DNA of 61,301 nt from Bacteroidia bacterium (lineage in GTDB: Bacteria; Bacteroidota; Bacteroidia; Flavobacteriales; Flavobacteriaceae): the NCBI GenBank assembly GCA_030429835.1, contig JAUIGC010000004.1, forward strand, positions 1 to 61,301, read 5' to 3'. This document shows positions 27,322-36,576 of the stretch, one piece after another. The notes below the pieces were generated by a model, which did no database searches, was not told where the DNA came from, and was given only the letters and a program-made list of their open reading frames with translations. The translations under genes and the position numbers were made by a program. How positions within the stretch are numbered: the first letter of the stretch is position 1; the number at the start of each line of letters is the position of its first letter.

Positions 27322-27705
27322 ATGGACGGGAAATTTTATCAATTGGCTTCTTTTGAATACGTTGCCGATGTTCAAATCCTTAAAGGAAAATTAGAATCCG
27401 AGGGTATCCCTGTATTCCTTAGGGACGAGAATACCTTAAATTCTGACCCTCTTATTAGCCAAGCCATAGGGGGTGTCAAATTACTGGTATATTCACAGGA
27501 TAAGGAAAGGGCTTTGGAAATTTATAACGAGGTCCGTGCGTATGCATTGGATGAAAATGATAACCCAATTACCTGTCCCAATTGCAAAGCATCAAAATCT
27601 GAAGTATATTATAACAGGAAGGGAGTTTTTTATAAACTTTTTCCATTTTTTGAGAAAAGAAAATATAAGTGCCTAAATTGTGGCATGATCACTAAATCTA
27701 GTTAA
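27322..27705 (+). CDS. DUF2007 domain protein with C-terminal zinc ribbon
   Basis: A 127-residue protein. The N-terminal 80 residues (YQLASFEYVADVQILKGKLE, then GIPVFLRDENTLNSDP and IGGVKLLVYSQDKERALEIY) match DUF2007, a PII-like ferredoxin-fold family often called putative signal-transducing proteins. The C-terminal part has two CxxC pairs (CPNC and CLNC) that would bind zinc. It is squeezed between bioF (3 bases) and bioD (2 bases), so it is made with the biotin enzymes. Its role there is unknown. Confidence 0.8.
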   Translation: MDGKFYQLASFEYVADVQILKGKLESEGIPVFLRDENTLNSDPLISQAIGGVKLLVYSQDKERALEIYNEVRAYALDENDNPITCPNCKASKSEVYYNRKGVFYKLFPFFEKRKYKCLNCGMITKSS

Positions 27706-27707
27706 GA

Positions 27708-28325
27708 ATGCAGAAAATCTTCGTTACCGGTATTTCCACAGGTGTTGGAAAGACAGTTGCTTCGGCCATCATTACTGAAGCCCTAAAGGCAGATTATTGG
27801 AAACCAATACAATCTGGGGATTTGGATCAAACCGACAGTGATACGGTAAAAAATCTCATATCAAACGATCAAACCACCATTCTTCCTAGTAGTTATGAGT
27901 TAACGACGGCAATGAGCCCCCATGCGGCGGCTGAAATCGACGGTTTAAAAATTGACCGTTTCCATATTAAGGAACCTAAAACGGATAAAAATTTGGTTAT
28001 AGAAGGTGCCGGAGGCCTTCTTGTTCCATTGAACGACGAGGATACGATGTTTGACATCATAATGCCAGAGTACAAGGTAATTGTGGTTTCCAAACATTAT
28101 TTGGGGAGTATCAACCACTCGTTACTGACTATTGGGTGGTTACAAAATAAAGGTTATGATGTTTCCGTACTGTTCAATGGAAATGAGAATCCACATACCG
28201 AAAACATAATCCTTCATAAAACTGGGGTGTCCCTCGTGGGAAGAATTAATGAGGAACCTAAAATTGATAAGGAAGTTATTGCCAAATATGCCGGTCAATT
28301 TAAACACATTCTAGAGACCCTCTAA
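27708..28325 (+). CDS. bioD: Dethiobiotin synthetase
   Basis: BioD closes the ureido ring of dethiobiotin using CO2 and ATP. The 205 residues begin with the P-loop VTGISTGVGKTVAS (ATP phosphate binding), then WKPIQSGD and LVIEGAGGLLVPLND, all hallmarks of the family. It is slightly short for BioD (usually 220-240), but the core is intact. The last 15 bases overlap the convergent membrane glycosyltransferase gene. Confidence 0.93.
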   Translation: MQKIFVTGISTGVGKTVASAIITEALKADYWKPIQSGDLDQTDSDTVKNLISNDQTTILPSSYELTTAMSPHAAAEIDGLKIDRFHIKEPKTDKNLVIEGAGGLLVPLNDEDTMFDIIMPEYKVIVVSKHYLGSINHSLLTIGWLQNKGYDVSVLFNGNENPHTENIILHKTGVSLVGRINEEPKIDKEVIAKYAGQFKHILETL

Positions 28326-29801
28326 CCGCTGTAAAATTTCTGCCTTTTCTACAGTAGCCTCTATTTTGTAATGCTTAGCCAAATAGGCATTTATGTATTC
28401 GTTTTCCTCTATTTCATCCTTGTCGAATACACTTCTTCCCTTTCTTACAACAACGGTATGGGGCTTTACCTCTTCCATGATATAATGTAGTTCTGCTAGG
28501 GAATTTGGTCGAGGGTTGTCAAAAAAAGGATAGAGCTCGTCCCTACAGATATTACTAGGATGTGTAGAAGCCATAGTCGGGGGGAGTTCACCAATGTTCC
28601 AATAACCAATATGGTAGCCTAAAAAGAGAATTTGATTACTGTCAAGATTATTTTCTTTAAGGTATTTGGGAACACTAAACCCCTCACCATTAAAAAAAGT
28701 TCCCCGTTCAATTTTATTTTGAATGATGTTCACATATTCCAAATAACTCTCTATTGGAAGTAGTACCAAAACAAACAGATATAACTTGGGAATACTTAGA
28801 TTATGTTGATGAACGAGTTGATGAATAAGTATTGATAAAAATATTATTACCATAGGATACACTTGGATAAGATAATGACCATTGATTCTGCCTCCTTTAA
28901 AAAATGAGAAAAGGACACCACATACAGCAATAAATAAAAGCAAGGATGTTCTGTTTTTGAATGATAAAATTCTTCTCTTCCAACAATTGTATAATAGTAT
29001 TCCAATCAATAAAAAAGGAGGAGCAAGCTTAAAAATGGAAGAGCGCCGAGCCTCTGCGTATTCCAAAGGAGCTAAAATGACCGATTTCCACCAAACGGAA
29101 ACTTGACCATTTAAATAATATGGTAGAATGGTCAATAATACCACTGTAGTCGCTCCCATTCCGAAAGAAATAACTCCAGCGATAGATGCTTTTTTTTCAC
29201 GTAGGAAATACCCGTAATACAGGTACAAACCAATCAAGAGGGCCGGATAGGCCATGTTTAGTTTAACCATAATGGAAATACCTATCAGAATGCCCGAAAG
29301 GAAAAACCAAGCGGCCCCTTTTTTGGATATGACCAAATAGAGTGCAGGAATAAAAAATGCCATACAGATATGTTCTGACATTACTCCCTGAAGACTTCCA
29401 AATAAACTCAAAAGAATCACACAGAATGAAGCTGCCCAAAGCGAAACGTGTGATGAGGTTATTCTAATGGAGATTTTATAAGTATAAAATGCAGTAATGG
29501 TTACCAGCAATGCACCAAAAAATCTAATGGCTATAAAACTTTTTCCGAAGAAGTAGATAATTGATGCGAAGAATGCAAAGGTCAAAGGGGGCTTTAAATC
29601 CCAGAGTTGGGTATAGGGTAGGTAACCGTCTACCAAGGATTGCCCAAGAAGAATAAAGGTGCTTTCGTCACGGTCTATATAATCTCTAAAGAAAAAAGGA
29701 AAACGAATTAGAAATGTAATTCCAGTAAGAATTAGAAAAACAGTTCTGTTTTTAAGGTGGGAATTACCGGAAAGGACGTTTTTTAGAACACTAGGTTTCA
29801 T
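28311..29801 (-). CDS. Membrane glycosyltransferase, GT39/ArnT-like
   Basis: A multi-span membrane protein of 496 residues with about ten transmembrane helices. The N-terminal FFRDYIDRDESTFILLGQSL and GYLPYTQLWDLKPPLTF fit the acidic catalytic loop and conserved pattern of dolichyl/undecaprenyl-phosphate glycosyltransferases (GT39, PMT_2 and ArnT-like). Such enzymes transfer a sugar from a polyprenyl phosphate to a lipid or protein at the outer face. It lies inside the biotin cluster on the opposite strand, overlapping bioD at the 3' ends, and is divergent from bioA. It is not obviously related to biotin. Confidence 0.85.
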   Translation of the reverse strand: MKPSVLKNVLSGNSHLKNRTVFLILTGITFLIRFPFFFRDYIDRDESTFILLGQSLVDGYLPYTQLWDLKPPLTFAFFASIIYFFGKSFIAIRFFGALLVTITAFYTYKISIRITSSHVSLWAASFCVILLSLFGSLQGVMSEHICMAFFIPALYLVISKKGAAWFFLSGILIGISIMVKLNMAYPALLIGLYLYYGYFLREKKASIAGVISFGMGATTVVLLTILPYYLNGQVSVWWKSVILAPLEYAEARRSSIFKLAPPFLLIGILLYNCWKRRILSFKNRTSLLLFIAVCGVLFSFFKGGRINGHYLIQVYPMVIIFLSILIHQLVHQHNLSIPKLYLFVLVLLPIESYLEYVNIIQNKIERGTFFNGEGFSVPKYLKENNLDSNQILFLGYHIGYWNIGELPPTMASTHPSNICRDELYPFFDNPRPNSLAELHYIMEEVKPHTVVVRKGRSVFDKDEIEENEYINAYLAKHYKIEATVEKAEILQRLEGL

Positions 29802-29863
29802 TCACAAGTTTAACTTTATTTCCCATCTTTGCAAGATAGATAAATTGCGGATTCTTGAATTCT

Positions 29864-31138
29864 ATGAAAGGGAAAAATCTATCGGAAAGGGACAAAAGAT
29901 ATCTTTGGCATCCTTTGACCCAACACAAAACCGCTGATCCTCCTATAGGTATTGTTAAGGCGGAAGGAGCACTTTTGTGGGATGAGGCCGGAAATTCCTA
30001 TATAGACGGCATTGCTTCTTGGTATACTGCTATGTATGGCCATGGAAATAAATTCATTACTGAAGCCATAAGCAAACAAATGAAGCAGTTGGATTTTGTG
30101 ATGTTCAGTGGCTTTACCCATGAACCGGCCATTGATTTGGCTGAAAAGTTAATGGCCATACTTCCAGAAAATCAATCCAAACTATTTTTTAATGATAATG
30201 GATCTACGGCGATAGAGGCGGCAATTAAAATTGCACTCCAGTATCACCATAATCAAAATGACAGAAGGGACACTTTAATAGCCTTTGAGAACGGATTTCA
30301 TGGGGATACCTTTGGGGCGATGAGTGCCTCCGGGTTATCCTCCTATAATGGGCCGTTCGAGGATTTCTTGTTAAAGGTGGAGCGTATCTCGGTTCCGAAG
30401 GACCAAAACGAGAACGAAGTTCTTGAAAAATTGGAATCGATATTGAAAAATAATCGCTGTGCTGCCTTCATATTTGAACCCTTGGTTCAAGGTGCTGCAG
30501 GAATGAAATTTCATTCTGCCAACGGTTTGGACAAGCTCATTCAAAAGTGTAGGGAACACAATGTACTTTGTATTGCCGATGAGGTAATGACAGGATTTGG
30601 TAAAACCGGGAAAAACTTTGCATCTGAAAATCTGCAAAACCTTCCAGATGTGATGTGCCTTAGTAAAGCATTGACGGCCGGCATGTTTCCGTTGAGTATA
30701 ACAAGCTGTACACAAAAAATCTTTGATGCCTTTCTAAATGAGGACGTATCCAAAGGTTTTTTTCACTCTCATACCTATAGTGCACATCCTTTAGGGTGCG
30801 CCGCAGCCTTGGCAGGACTGGAATTACTGAATTCTAAGGAGATATTAGAGAGAAGAACGTACATTGAAGCTGCCCATAAGTCTTTTGTCTTGTCCGTTCA
30901 AAATCATCCTAAAATTAAGCATGCTCGTGCCATGGGGGTTATTCTTGCGATAGATTTGAACTTGAAAATTGAACGATATGGTAATTTAAGAGATCAACTC
31001 TATCAGTTTTTTATGGTTAGAGGCATAATGCTTAGGCCACTGGGTAATACAATATATGTCTTGCCGCCCTTTGTGATTTCGAACGATCAACTGCGAGAAA
31101 TATATAATGCAATCAACGAATTATTGGAAAGTTTCTAG
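29864..31138 (+). CDS. bioA: Adenosylmethionine-8-amino-7-oxononanoate aminotransferase
   Basis: BioA converts KAPA to DAPA with S-adenosylmethionine as amino donor. It is a PLP class III aminotransferase of about 424 residues. DKRYLWHPLTQHKTADPP is the diagnostic N-terminus, then IDGIASWYTAMYGHGN, CIADEVMTGFGKTGK and VMCLSKALTAGMFPLS with the PLP Lys. The ATG at 29864 is better than the TTG at 29855. The ketosynthase gene follows 5 bases downstream. Confidence 0.95.
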   Translation: MKGKNLSERDKRYLWHPLTQHKTADPPIGIVKAEGALLWDEAGNSYIDGIASWYTAMYGHGNKFITEAISKQMKQLDFVMFSGFTHEPAIDLAEKLMAILPENQSKLFFNDNGSTAIEAAIKIALQYHHNQNDRRDTLIAFENGFHGDTFGAMSASGLSSYNGPFEDFLLKVERISVPKDQNENEVLEKLESILKNNRCAAFIFEPLVQGAAGMKFHSANGLDKLIQKCREHNVLCIADEVMTGFGKTGKNFASENLQNLPDVMCLSKALTAGMFPLSITSCTQKIFDAFLNEDVSKGFFHSHTYSAHPLGCAAALAGLELLNSKEILERRTYIEAAHKSFVLSVQNHPKIKHARAMGVILAIDLNLKIERYGNLRDQLYQFFMVRGIMLRPLGNTIYVLPPFVISNDQLREIYNAINELLESF

Positions 31139-31143
31139 ATAGA

Positions 31144-32343
31144 ATGTCGAAGGATAAAATTTCAATTACCGCTATTTCATCCATTTCTCCATTGGGAGGG
31201 ACTTTGGAGGAAATTTGGCAAAATTACCAAAAGGACGAACATTTCCTTACGGAGCAAGACTTTGACGGCAATCTTACATGGGTGGGTCGATTAAACAAGA
31301 ATACATATCAAAAGGTTGAAAAACTAAGAGAATCCGATACTAAATATAAAGACCTGGATAAAAGTGTATTGTATGGGTTGCTTGCTTCCAGAAATGCCAT
31401 TCAAATGGCAGGTTGGTCAAGGGAAGAGGAAAGAAATTTTGGAATTAATATTGGTTCTTCAAGAGGAGCTACCGGGCTTTTTGAGAATTTTTATGAAAAC
31501 TATTTAAAGAATAACAGAACACCTTCCCTTACTTCGCCTACAACCACTTTGGGTAATATTTCATCCTGGGTAGCCCATGATTTGGGAACAAACGGACCGG
31601 AATTTTCACACTCCATTACCTGTTCCACTGCATTACATGCCCTATTGAACGGCGTGGCTTGGTTAAAAAGTGGAATGGCGGATAAGTTTTTAGTGGGAGG
31701 TAGCGAAGCTTCTTTGACCCCGTTTACCATTGCACAAATGAAAGCCTTGAAAATTTACTCAAGAGAGCTTTCTAATACCAAATTACCCTTAGCTGTGGGA
31801 AGTCGGAACTATCCCTGTAAGTCCCTTGATCTGGAAAAAAAAGAGAATTCCATGGTATTGGGAGAAGGAGCCTCCATGGCCTGTTTGGAGAAAGGCATAC
31901 ACCCGTCATCCTTGGCGATCATAGAGGGGGTTGGTTATGCTACGGAACATTTAGAGCATAATGTATCTATTTCATCGGATGCCAAGTGTTTTCAGAAATC
32001 GATGAAGATGGCCTTAAAAAATATACCTCTTGAAAATATCGATGTTATCGTAATGCATGCCCCTGGAACACTAAAAGGAGATATTTCGGAAGTTTCCGCC
32101 ATAAAAAAAGTTTTTGGTAACAATATTCCTTTTTTGACTACTAATAAGTGGAAACTTGGACACACCTTTGCAGCTTCGGGTATGCTGAATATTGAGATGG
32201 CAATATTAATGTTGAAACATCAGAAAGTAATTAAGGTTCCCTTTTTGGAAAATGGGAATTTCCCTTCTCATGTAAACAATGTATTGGTCAATGCTGTTGG
32301 CTTTGGTGGGAATGCCGTGAGCATATTATTGTCAAATCCATAA
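31144..32343 (+). CDS. Beta-ketoacyl synthase (FabF-like) in the biotin cluster
   Basis: A 399-residue condensing enzyme. The catalytic triad C160 (SITCSTALHALLNG), H305 (VIVMHAPGTLKGD) and H340 (KWKLGHTFAASG) is complete and at the spacing of FabF/FabB, so it should join an acyl thioester with malonyl-ACP. The N-terminal half is compact. It starts 5 bases after bioA. Biotin synthesis needs a pimeloyl thioester that in E. coli comes from fatty-acid synthesis on a methyl ester made by BioC. Neither bioC nor bioH is seen here, so a role in building pimelate is an attractive inference. Confidence 0.85.
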   Translation: MSKDKISITAISSISPLGGTLEEIWQNYQKDEHFLTEQDFDGNLTWVGRLNKNTYQKVEKLRESDTKYKDLDKSVLYGLLASRNAIQMAGWSREEERNFGINIGSSRGATGLFENFYENYLKNNRTPSLTSPTTTLGNISSWVAHDLGTNGPEFSHSITCSTALHALLNGVAWLKSGMADKFLVGGSEASLTPFTIAQMKALKIYSRELSNTKLPLAVGSRNYPCKSLDLEKKENSMVLGEGASMACLEKGIHPSSLAIIEGVGYATEHLEHNVSISSDAKCFQKSMKMALKNIPLENIDVIVMHAPGTLKGDISEVSAIKKVFGNNIPFLTTNKWKLGHTFAASGMLNIEMAILMLKHQKVIKVPFLENGNFPSHVNNVLVNAVGFGGNAVSILLSNP

Positions 32344-32447
32344 ATTGGGAAGTACCAACAAAATATAAACCATAAAAAGTTGCATAAGGGTATTCCTTAA
32401 AAAAGTATAAACTGTATCTTACATTAACCAACTTAAATATAGAGAAG

Positions 32448-33026
32448 ATGGAAACCTGGTTCAATTCCTTACCGATTTTTGAAAAAGTTTATTGGATAGT
32501 TGCGATTGTGGCCTCCGTTATTTTGGGAATCTTATTGATAATGACCCTTTTTGGGAGTGATGCTGATGATATGAGTGGTGATGTAGATACTGATATTGAA
32601 GGTGACCATGGTATTGGATTTCAATTTTTATCTTTTAAAAACTTAATGGGCTTTTTTACCATTTTTGGATGGTCTGGCATTGCTTGTTTGGAGAATGGTT
32701 TGTCAAAGGGAATCACCGTCTTAATTTCTGTTATTTGTGGTCTGTTGATGATGACTGCTATGGCTGCTCTTTTTTACTATTTGGCAAAGTTGCAAAGTAG
32801 CGGTACCCTAAAATTACAGAATGCTTTGAATCAAATTGGCGAAGTGTACTTGACCATTGGTGCAAATCGTTCAAAAATAGGGAAAGTAAGTATCAACGTA
32901 CAAGGAACCTTGCGTGAATTAGAGGCTCTAACGGACGAAGATCGGGATTTAATTCAAAGCAATGTGGTACGTGTAAAAGAAGTCACTGCCAATGGAATTT
33001 TAATTGTAGAACTATTAAATAAATAA
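32448..33026 (+). CDS. NfeD-like membrane protein with OB-fold domain
   Basis: A 192-residue protein with two or three N-terminal transmembrane segments (VYWIVAIVASVILGILLIMT, then GITVLISVICGLLMMTAMAA) and a C-terminal domain of beta strands (GEVYLTIGANRSKIGKVSIN and NVVRVKEVTANGILIVELL). The layout matches the short NfeD class that pairs with flotillins. The flotillin gene starts 4 bases downstream. Together they are thought to organise membrane microdomains. The protease domain of long NfeD proteins is absent. Confidence 0.75.
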   Translation: METWFNSLPIFEKVYWIVAIVASVILGILLIMTLFGSDADDMSGDVDTDIEGDHGIGFQFLSFKNLMGFFTIFGWSGIACLENGLSKGITVLISVICGLLMMTAMAALFYYLAKLQSSGTLKLQNALNQIGEVYLTIGANRSKIGKVSINVQGTLRELEALTDEDRDLIQSNVVRVKEVTANGILIVELLNK

Positions 33027-33029
33027 CTT

Positions 33030-34448
33030 ATGCTATTACCATTACAAATGGGCGCCGGTGCGTCATTATTGGCCATTGGCTTCGCAATCATTTTCTTCTT
33101 TATTATAATCATTTCATTTATAAGAAGATACAAAAGATGTCCGTCAGATAGGATTCTTGTAGTATACGGAAAAGTGGGTGATGGCAATTCTGCAAAATGC
33201 ATCCATGGTGGAGCCGCCTTTATCTGGCCTGTAATTCAGGACTATGAGTATTTGGATTTAACGCCAATTTCAATCGAGGTAAATTTAGTTAATGCATTAA
33301 GTAAACAAAACATTAGGGTAAATGTCCCATCTCGTTTTACCATTGGTATTTCAACCGAACCAGGTATTATGCAAAATGCGGCCGAGCGTCTATTGGGTCA
33401 AGGAATGCAGGAGGTTCAGGATTTGGCAAAGGAGATTATTTTTGGTCAGTTACGATTGGTAGTGGCGTCTATGGATATAGAGGAAATTAATTCCGATAGG
33501 GATAAATTTCTTACCAATATTTCACAAAGTGTAGAATCGGAATTGAAAAAAGTGGGTCTAAAGTTGATCAATGTTAACATTACCGATATTGTTGATGAAT
33601 CTGGCTATATAGAAGCTCTTGGTAAAGAAGCAGCCGCCCACGCCATTAATGCGGCACGAAAGTCTGTTGCAGAAAAAAACAGGGATGGTTCAATTGGTGA
33701 GGCGAATGCCCTACAGGACGAGCGTACCCAAGTAGCGGCTGCCAACGCTATGGCCGTAGAGGGAGAAAACGTTGCAAAGATAAATGTCGCAAATTCTGAT
33801 TCATTAAGGAGGCAGCGTGAGGCAGAGGCGGAACGTACTGCGATCGCCGCAGAAAAAGTACAGGCCGCTAAGGCTTTAGAGGAGTCCTATGCGGCCGAGC
33901 GAGACGCCGAATTGGCGAGGGCCGAAAGAGTAAGAAGCTCTCAAATGGCGGATATAGTGGTACCTGCAGAAATAGATAAAAAGAAAGTAGAGATAGATGC
34001 TGAGGCGGAAGCTGAAATGATTAGAAGAAAAGCCAAGGGTGAGGCCGATGCCATCCTTTTTAGGGCACAGGCGGAAGCCCAAGGTGTACTGGAAGTTTTA
34101 ACGAAGCAGGCGAAAGGTCTTGATGAAATCGTAAAAGCAGCTGGCAATAACCCAAAAGATGCAGTTTTATTGTTGATTGCCGATAAACTACCTGAGCTCG
34201 TGAAAACTCAGGCCGAAGCTATTAAGAATATCAAGATAGACAAGGTAACGGTTTGGGATTCTGGTTCAAAGACAGAAGACGGTAAGAACTCAACGTCTAA
34301 TTTTATTTCCGGAATGTATAAATCGGTGCCACCTTTACAGGAAATGTTTAATATGGCAGGAATGCAATTACCCGAATATTTGAAGGGAAAGGAAATTCCA
34401 ACGGATGAAGAGTCCAACGAAGAAACTGAACCTAAAGGGAAGGATTAA
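33030..34448 (+). CDS. Flotillin-like SPFH-domain protein
   Basis: A 472-residue membrane scaffold. A transmembrane or hairpin segment (LAIGFAIIFFFIIIISFI) is followed by an SPFH/band-7 domain (about 40-220) and a long coiled coil rich in EAEAE and AEAERT repeats (about 220-400), as in flotillin/YqiK. The C-terminal ISGMYKSVPPLQEMFNMAGM is typical. Paired with the NfeD-like gene just before it. Flotillins assemble into large rings on the inner membrane; the cargo is unknown. Confidence 0.9.
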   Translation: MLLPLQMGAGASLLAIGFAIIFFFIIIISFIRRYKRCPSDRILVVYGKVGDGNSAKCIHGGAAFIWPVIQDYEYLDLTPISIEVNLVNALSKQNIRVNVPSRFTIGISTEPGIMQNAAERLLGQGMQEVQDLAKEIIFGQLRLVVASMDIEEINSDRDKFLTNISQSVESELKKVGLKLINVNITDIVDESGYIEALGKEAAAHAINAARKSVAEKNRDGSIGEANALQDERTQVAAANAMAVEGENVAKINVANSDSLRRQREAEAERTAIAAEKVQAAKALEESYAAERDAELARAERVRSSQMADIVVPAEIDKKKVEIDAEAEAEMIRRKAKGEADAILFRAQAEAQGVLEVLTKQAKGLDEIVKAAGNNPKDAVLLLIADKLPELVKTQAEAIKNIKIDKVTVWDSGSKTEDGKNSTSNFISGMYKSVPPLQEMFNMAGMQLPEYLKGKEIPTDEESNEETEPKGKD

Positions 34449-34521
34449 GCATAATATCCAATTTGGTTAAAAATTACCATTCCTACTATTTCTATAATAA
34501 ATCCATTATTTTTGAACCAAG

Positions 34522-35631
34522 ATGGAAAATGATTTTATGAGCGAATCTAGACATGATTGGACCAAGGAGGAAATTCTTGAGATATATAACAAACCCTTGA
34601 TGGAGCTACTTTATGAAGCGGCTACGGTTCATAGAAAACATCATGATCCCAATACGGTTCAAGTATCTACTTTACTTTCTATAAAGACCGGAGGTTGCCC
34701 TGAGGATTGCGGATACTGCCCTCAAGCGGCACGTTACCATACGAATATTGAAGGAAACGACTTAATGACGGTCTCTCATGTAAAGGCTCAGGCACTTCGG
34801 GCGAAAGCTTCGGGAAGTTCAAGAGTTTGTATGGGTGCTGCGTGGCGTAATGTAAAGGATGGTCCGGAGTTTGATCAGGTCCTGGAGATGGTTCGCACGA
34901 TAAACAAGTTGGATATGGAGGTGTGTTGTACTTTGGGAATGCTAACCGAAAATCAAGCGAAACGCTTGGCGGAAGCAGGTCTCTATGCATACAATCATAA
35001 CTTGGACACTTCAGAAGATTATTACAAGGATGTAATCTCAACCCGTGCATTTCAAGACCGTTTGGATACTATAGACAATGTACGCAAGAGCAATGTTACG
35101 GTCTGCAGCGGTGGTATTATAGGAATGGGGGAAAAGGAAGAGGATAGAGCAGGCATGCTAGTGGCCTTGGCGTCACTTAATCCCCAACCGGAATCGGTGC
35201 CCATCAACGCCTTGGTAGCTGTGGAGGGGACTCCCATGGAAGATATGGAACCCATCGCAATCTGGGATATGATCCGTATGGTCGCAACTACTAGAATTGT
35301 GATGCCCGAAACTCAGGTCCGTCTTTCGGCAGGAAGAACACAAATGAGTAGGGAAGGACAGGCCATGTGCTTTTTTGCGGGAGCCAATTCCATTTTTGCC
35401 GGGGATAAACTATTGACGACCCCCAACCCCGATGTAAATGAAGATATGGAAATGTTCAAACTTCTAGGGCTGAATCCTCAAAAACCGTTTACCAAAATAT
35501 CACAGCCAAAAACGGTAGAGGCTACGGAATCTGAATTTATATCCTTGAACGAAAAGCCAAAATGGACTAGACCCGGGCATACCATTCAGCGGAACGAAGA
35601 GGCCAAACAAAAGGCGAAATTGACGGACTAG
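34522..35631 (+). CDS. bioB: Biotin synthase
   Basis: BioB inserts sulfur into dethiobiotin, the last step of biotin synthesis. It is a radical SAM enzyme of 369 residues with the CxxxCxxC motif at C59, C63 and C66 (CPEDCGYC), plus YNHNLDTSEDYY and CSGGIIGMGE. It may begin at 34537 (MSESRHDW), which matches the family N-terminus better. In that case the TATTTTTG at 34507-34514 is the likely -7 box. The cluster therefore makes biotin from KAPA to product: BioF, BioA, BioD, BioB. Confidence 0.97.
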   Translation: MENDFMSESRHDWTKEEILEIYNKPLMELLYEAATVHRKHHDPNTVQVSTLLSIKTGGCPEDCGYCPQAARYHTNIEGNDLMTVSHVKAQALRAKASGSSRVCMGAAWRNVKDGPEFDQVLEMVRTINKLDMEVCCTLGMLTENQAKRLAEAGLYAYNHNLDTSEDYYKDVISTRAFQDRLDTIDNVRKSNVTVCSGGIIGMGEKEEDRAGMLVALASLNPQPESVPINALVAVEGTPMEDMEPIAIWDMIRMVATTRIVMPETQVRLSAGRTQMSREGQAMCFFAGANSIFAGDKLLTTPNPDVNEDMEMFKLLGLNPQKPFTKISQPKTVEATESEFISLNEKPKWTRPGHTIQRNEEAKQKAKLTD

Positions 35632-35676
35632 TCCTACATTATCATAATTTTAATAAAGTATTTTCCCAGTGTTAAT

Positions 35677-35684
35677 TAAATTTG
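35677..35684 (+). promoter_or_regulatory. Putative -7 box before the cupin-like gene
   Basis: TAAATTTG matches TAnnTTTG, 26 bases before the TTG start at 35710. No clear -33 TTG was found. Confidence 0.3.
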
Positions 35685-35709
35685 CGGTTTATTAAAAACC
35701 CAAATTGCT

Positions 35710-36570
35710 TTGAAGCTGACAGAAATTCCAAGGGTAGCCTCTATAACCAAGGAAGATTTTATAACATATTATTTCAAGCCACAAAAGCCCGTAGTTATAC
35801 AAGGTGCAATTGAGGATTGGCCTGCTTTTGACAAATGGAATTTGGACTACATGAAGAACATCGCGGGGGATAAGGTCGTACCCCTTTATGATGACAGGCC
35901 CGTGCAGCATGAGGACGGATTTAACGAGCCACATGCAAAAATGAAAATGTCAGAGTATATAGAGTTACTAAAAACTAAACCTACAAAATACCGTATTTTC
36001 CTTTGGAATATCCTAAAGGAAGTTCCCCAATTACAAAATGACTTTTTCTATCCAGATTTTGGAATTAAACTTATGAAGGGACTCCCCATGTTGTTTTTTG
36101 GTGGAGAGAACTCCCATACCTTTATGCACTATGATATTGATTTGGGGAATATATTTCATTTTCATTTTGAAGGTGAAAAAGAGTGTATTCTTTTTCCACA
36201 ATCCGAAACCAAATACTTGTATAAGGTTCCTCATTCCTTGATTACCCATGAGAGTATAGACTTTTCTAATCCAGATTATGAAAAATGGCCTGTTTTAAGA
36301 CAGGCTAACGGCTATAGAACTAATTTAAAACACGGCGAGGTATTATATATGCCAGAAGGGTATTGGCATTATATGAAGTACATCACTCCCGGCTTTTCCA
36401 TGAGTTTAAGGGCTATGGCCCGAAACCCAAGAAATCTCGCAAAGGCGCTTTACAATGTATTGGTAATGCGTCATTATGATGTTTTGATGCGCAAGATAAA
36501 AGGACAGAGGTGGATCGATCAAAAAAATGAAAGGGCCATTGCAAAAACCAACCTTCTAAAAACAGGTTAG
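35710..36570 (+). CDS. JmjC/cupin-like 2-oxoglutarate oxygenase
   Basis: A 286-residue protein of the cupin_8/JmjC type: KPVVIQGAIEDWPAFDKW near the start, then the iron facial triad H140-Y-D142 in THTFMHYDI-type sequence (MHYDID) and H220 in MPEGYWHYMKY. These enzymes use iron, O2 and 2-oxoglutarate to hydroxylate proteins or small molecules. The target is unknown. A TTG start at 35710 is needed, as no in-frame ATG lies near the conserved N-terminus. Confidence 0.85.
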   Translation: MKLTEIPRVASITKEDFITYYFKPQKPVVIQGAIEDWPAFDKWNLDYMKNIAGDKVVPLYDDRPVQHEDGFNEPHAKMKMSEYIELLKTKPTKYRIFLWNILKEVPQLQNDFFYPDFGIKLMKGLPMLFFGGENSHTFMHYDIDLGNIFHFHFEGEKECILFPQSETKYLYKVPHSLITHESIDFSNPDYEKWPVLRQANGYRTNLKHGEVLYMPEGYWHYMKYITPGFSMSLRAMARNPRNLAKALYNVLVMRHYDVLMRKIKGQRWIDQKNERAIAKTNLLKTG

Positions 36571-36576
36571 AAAAGG

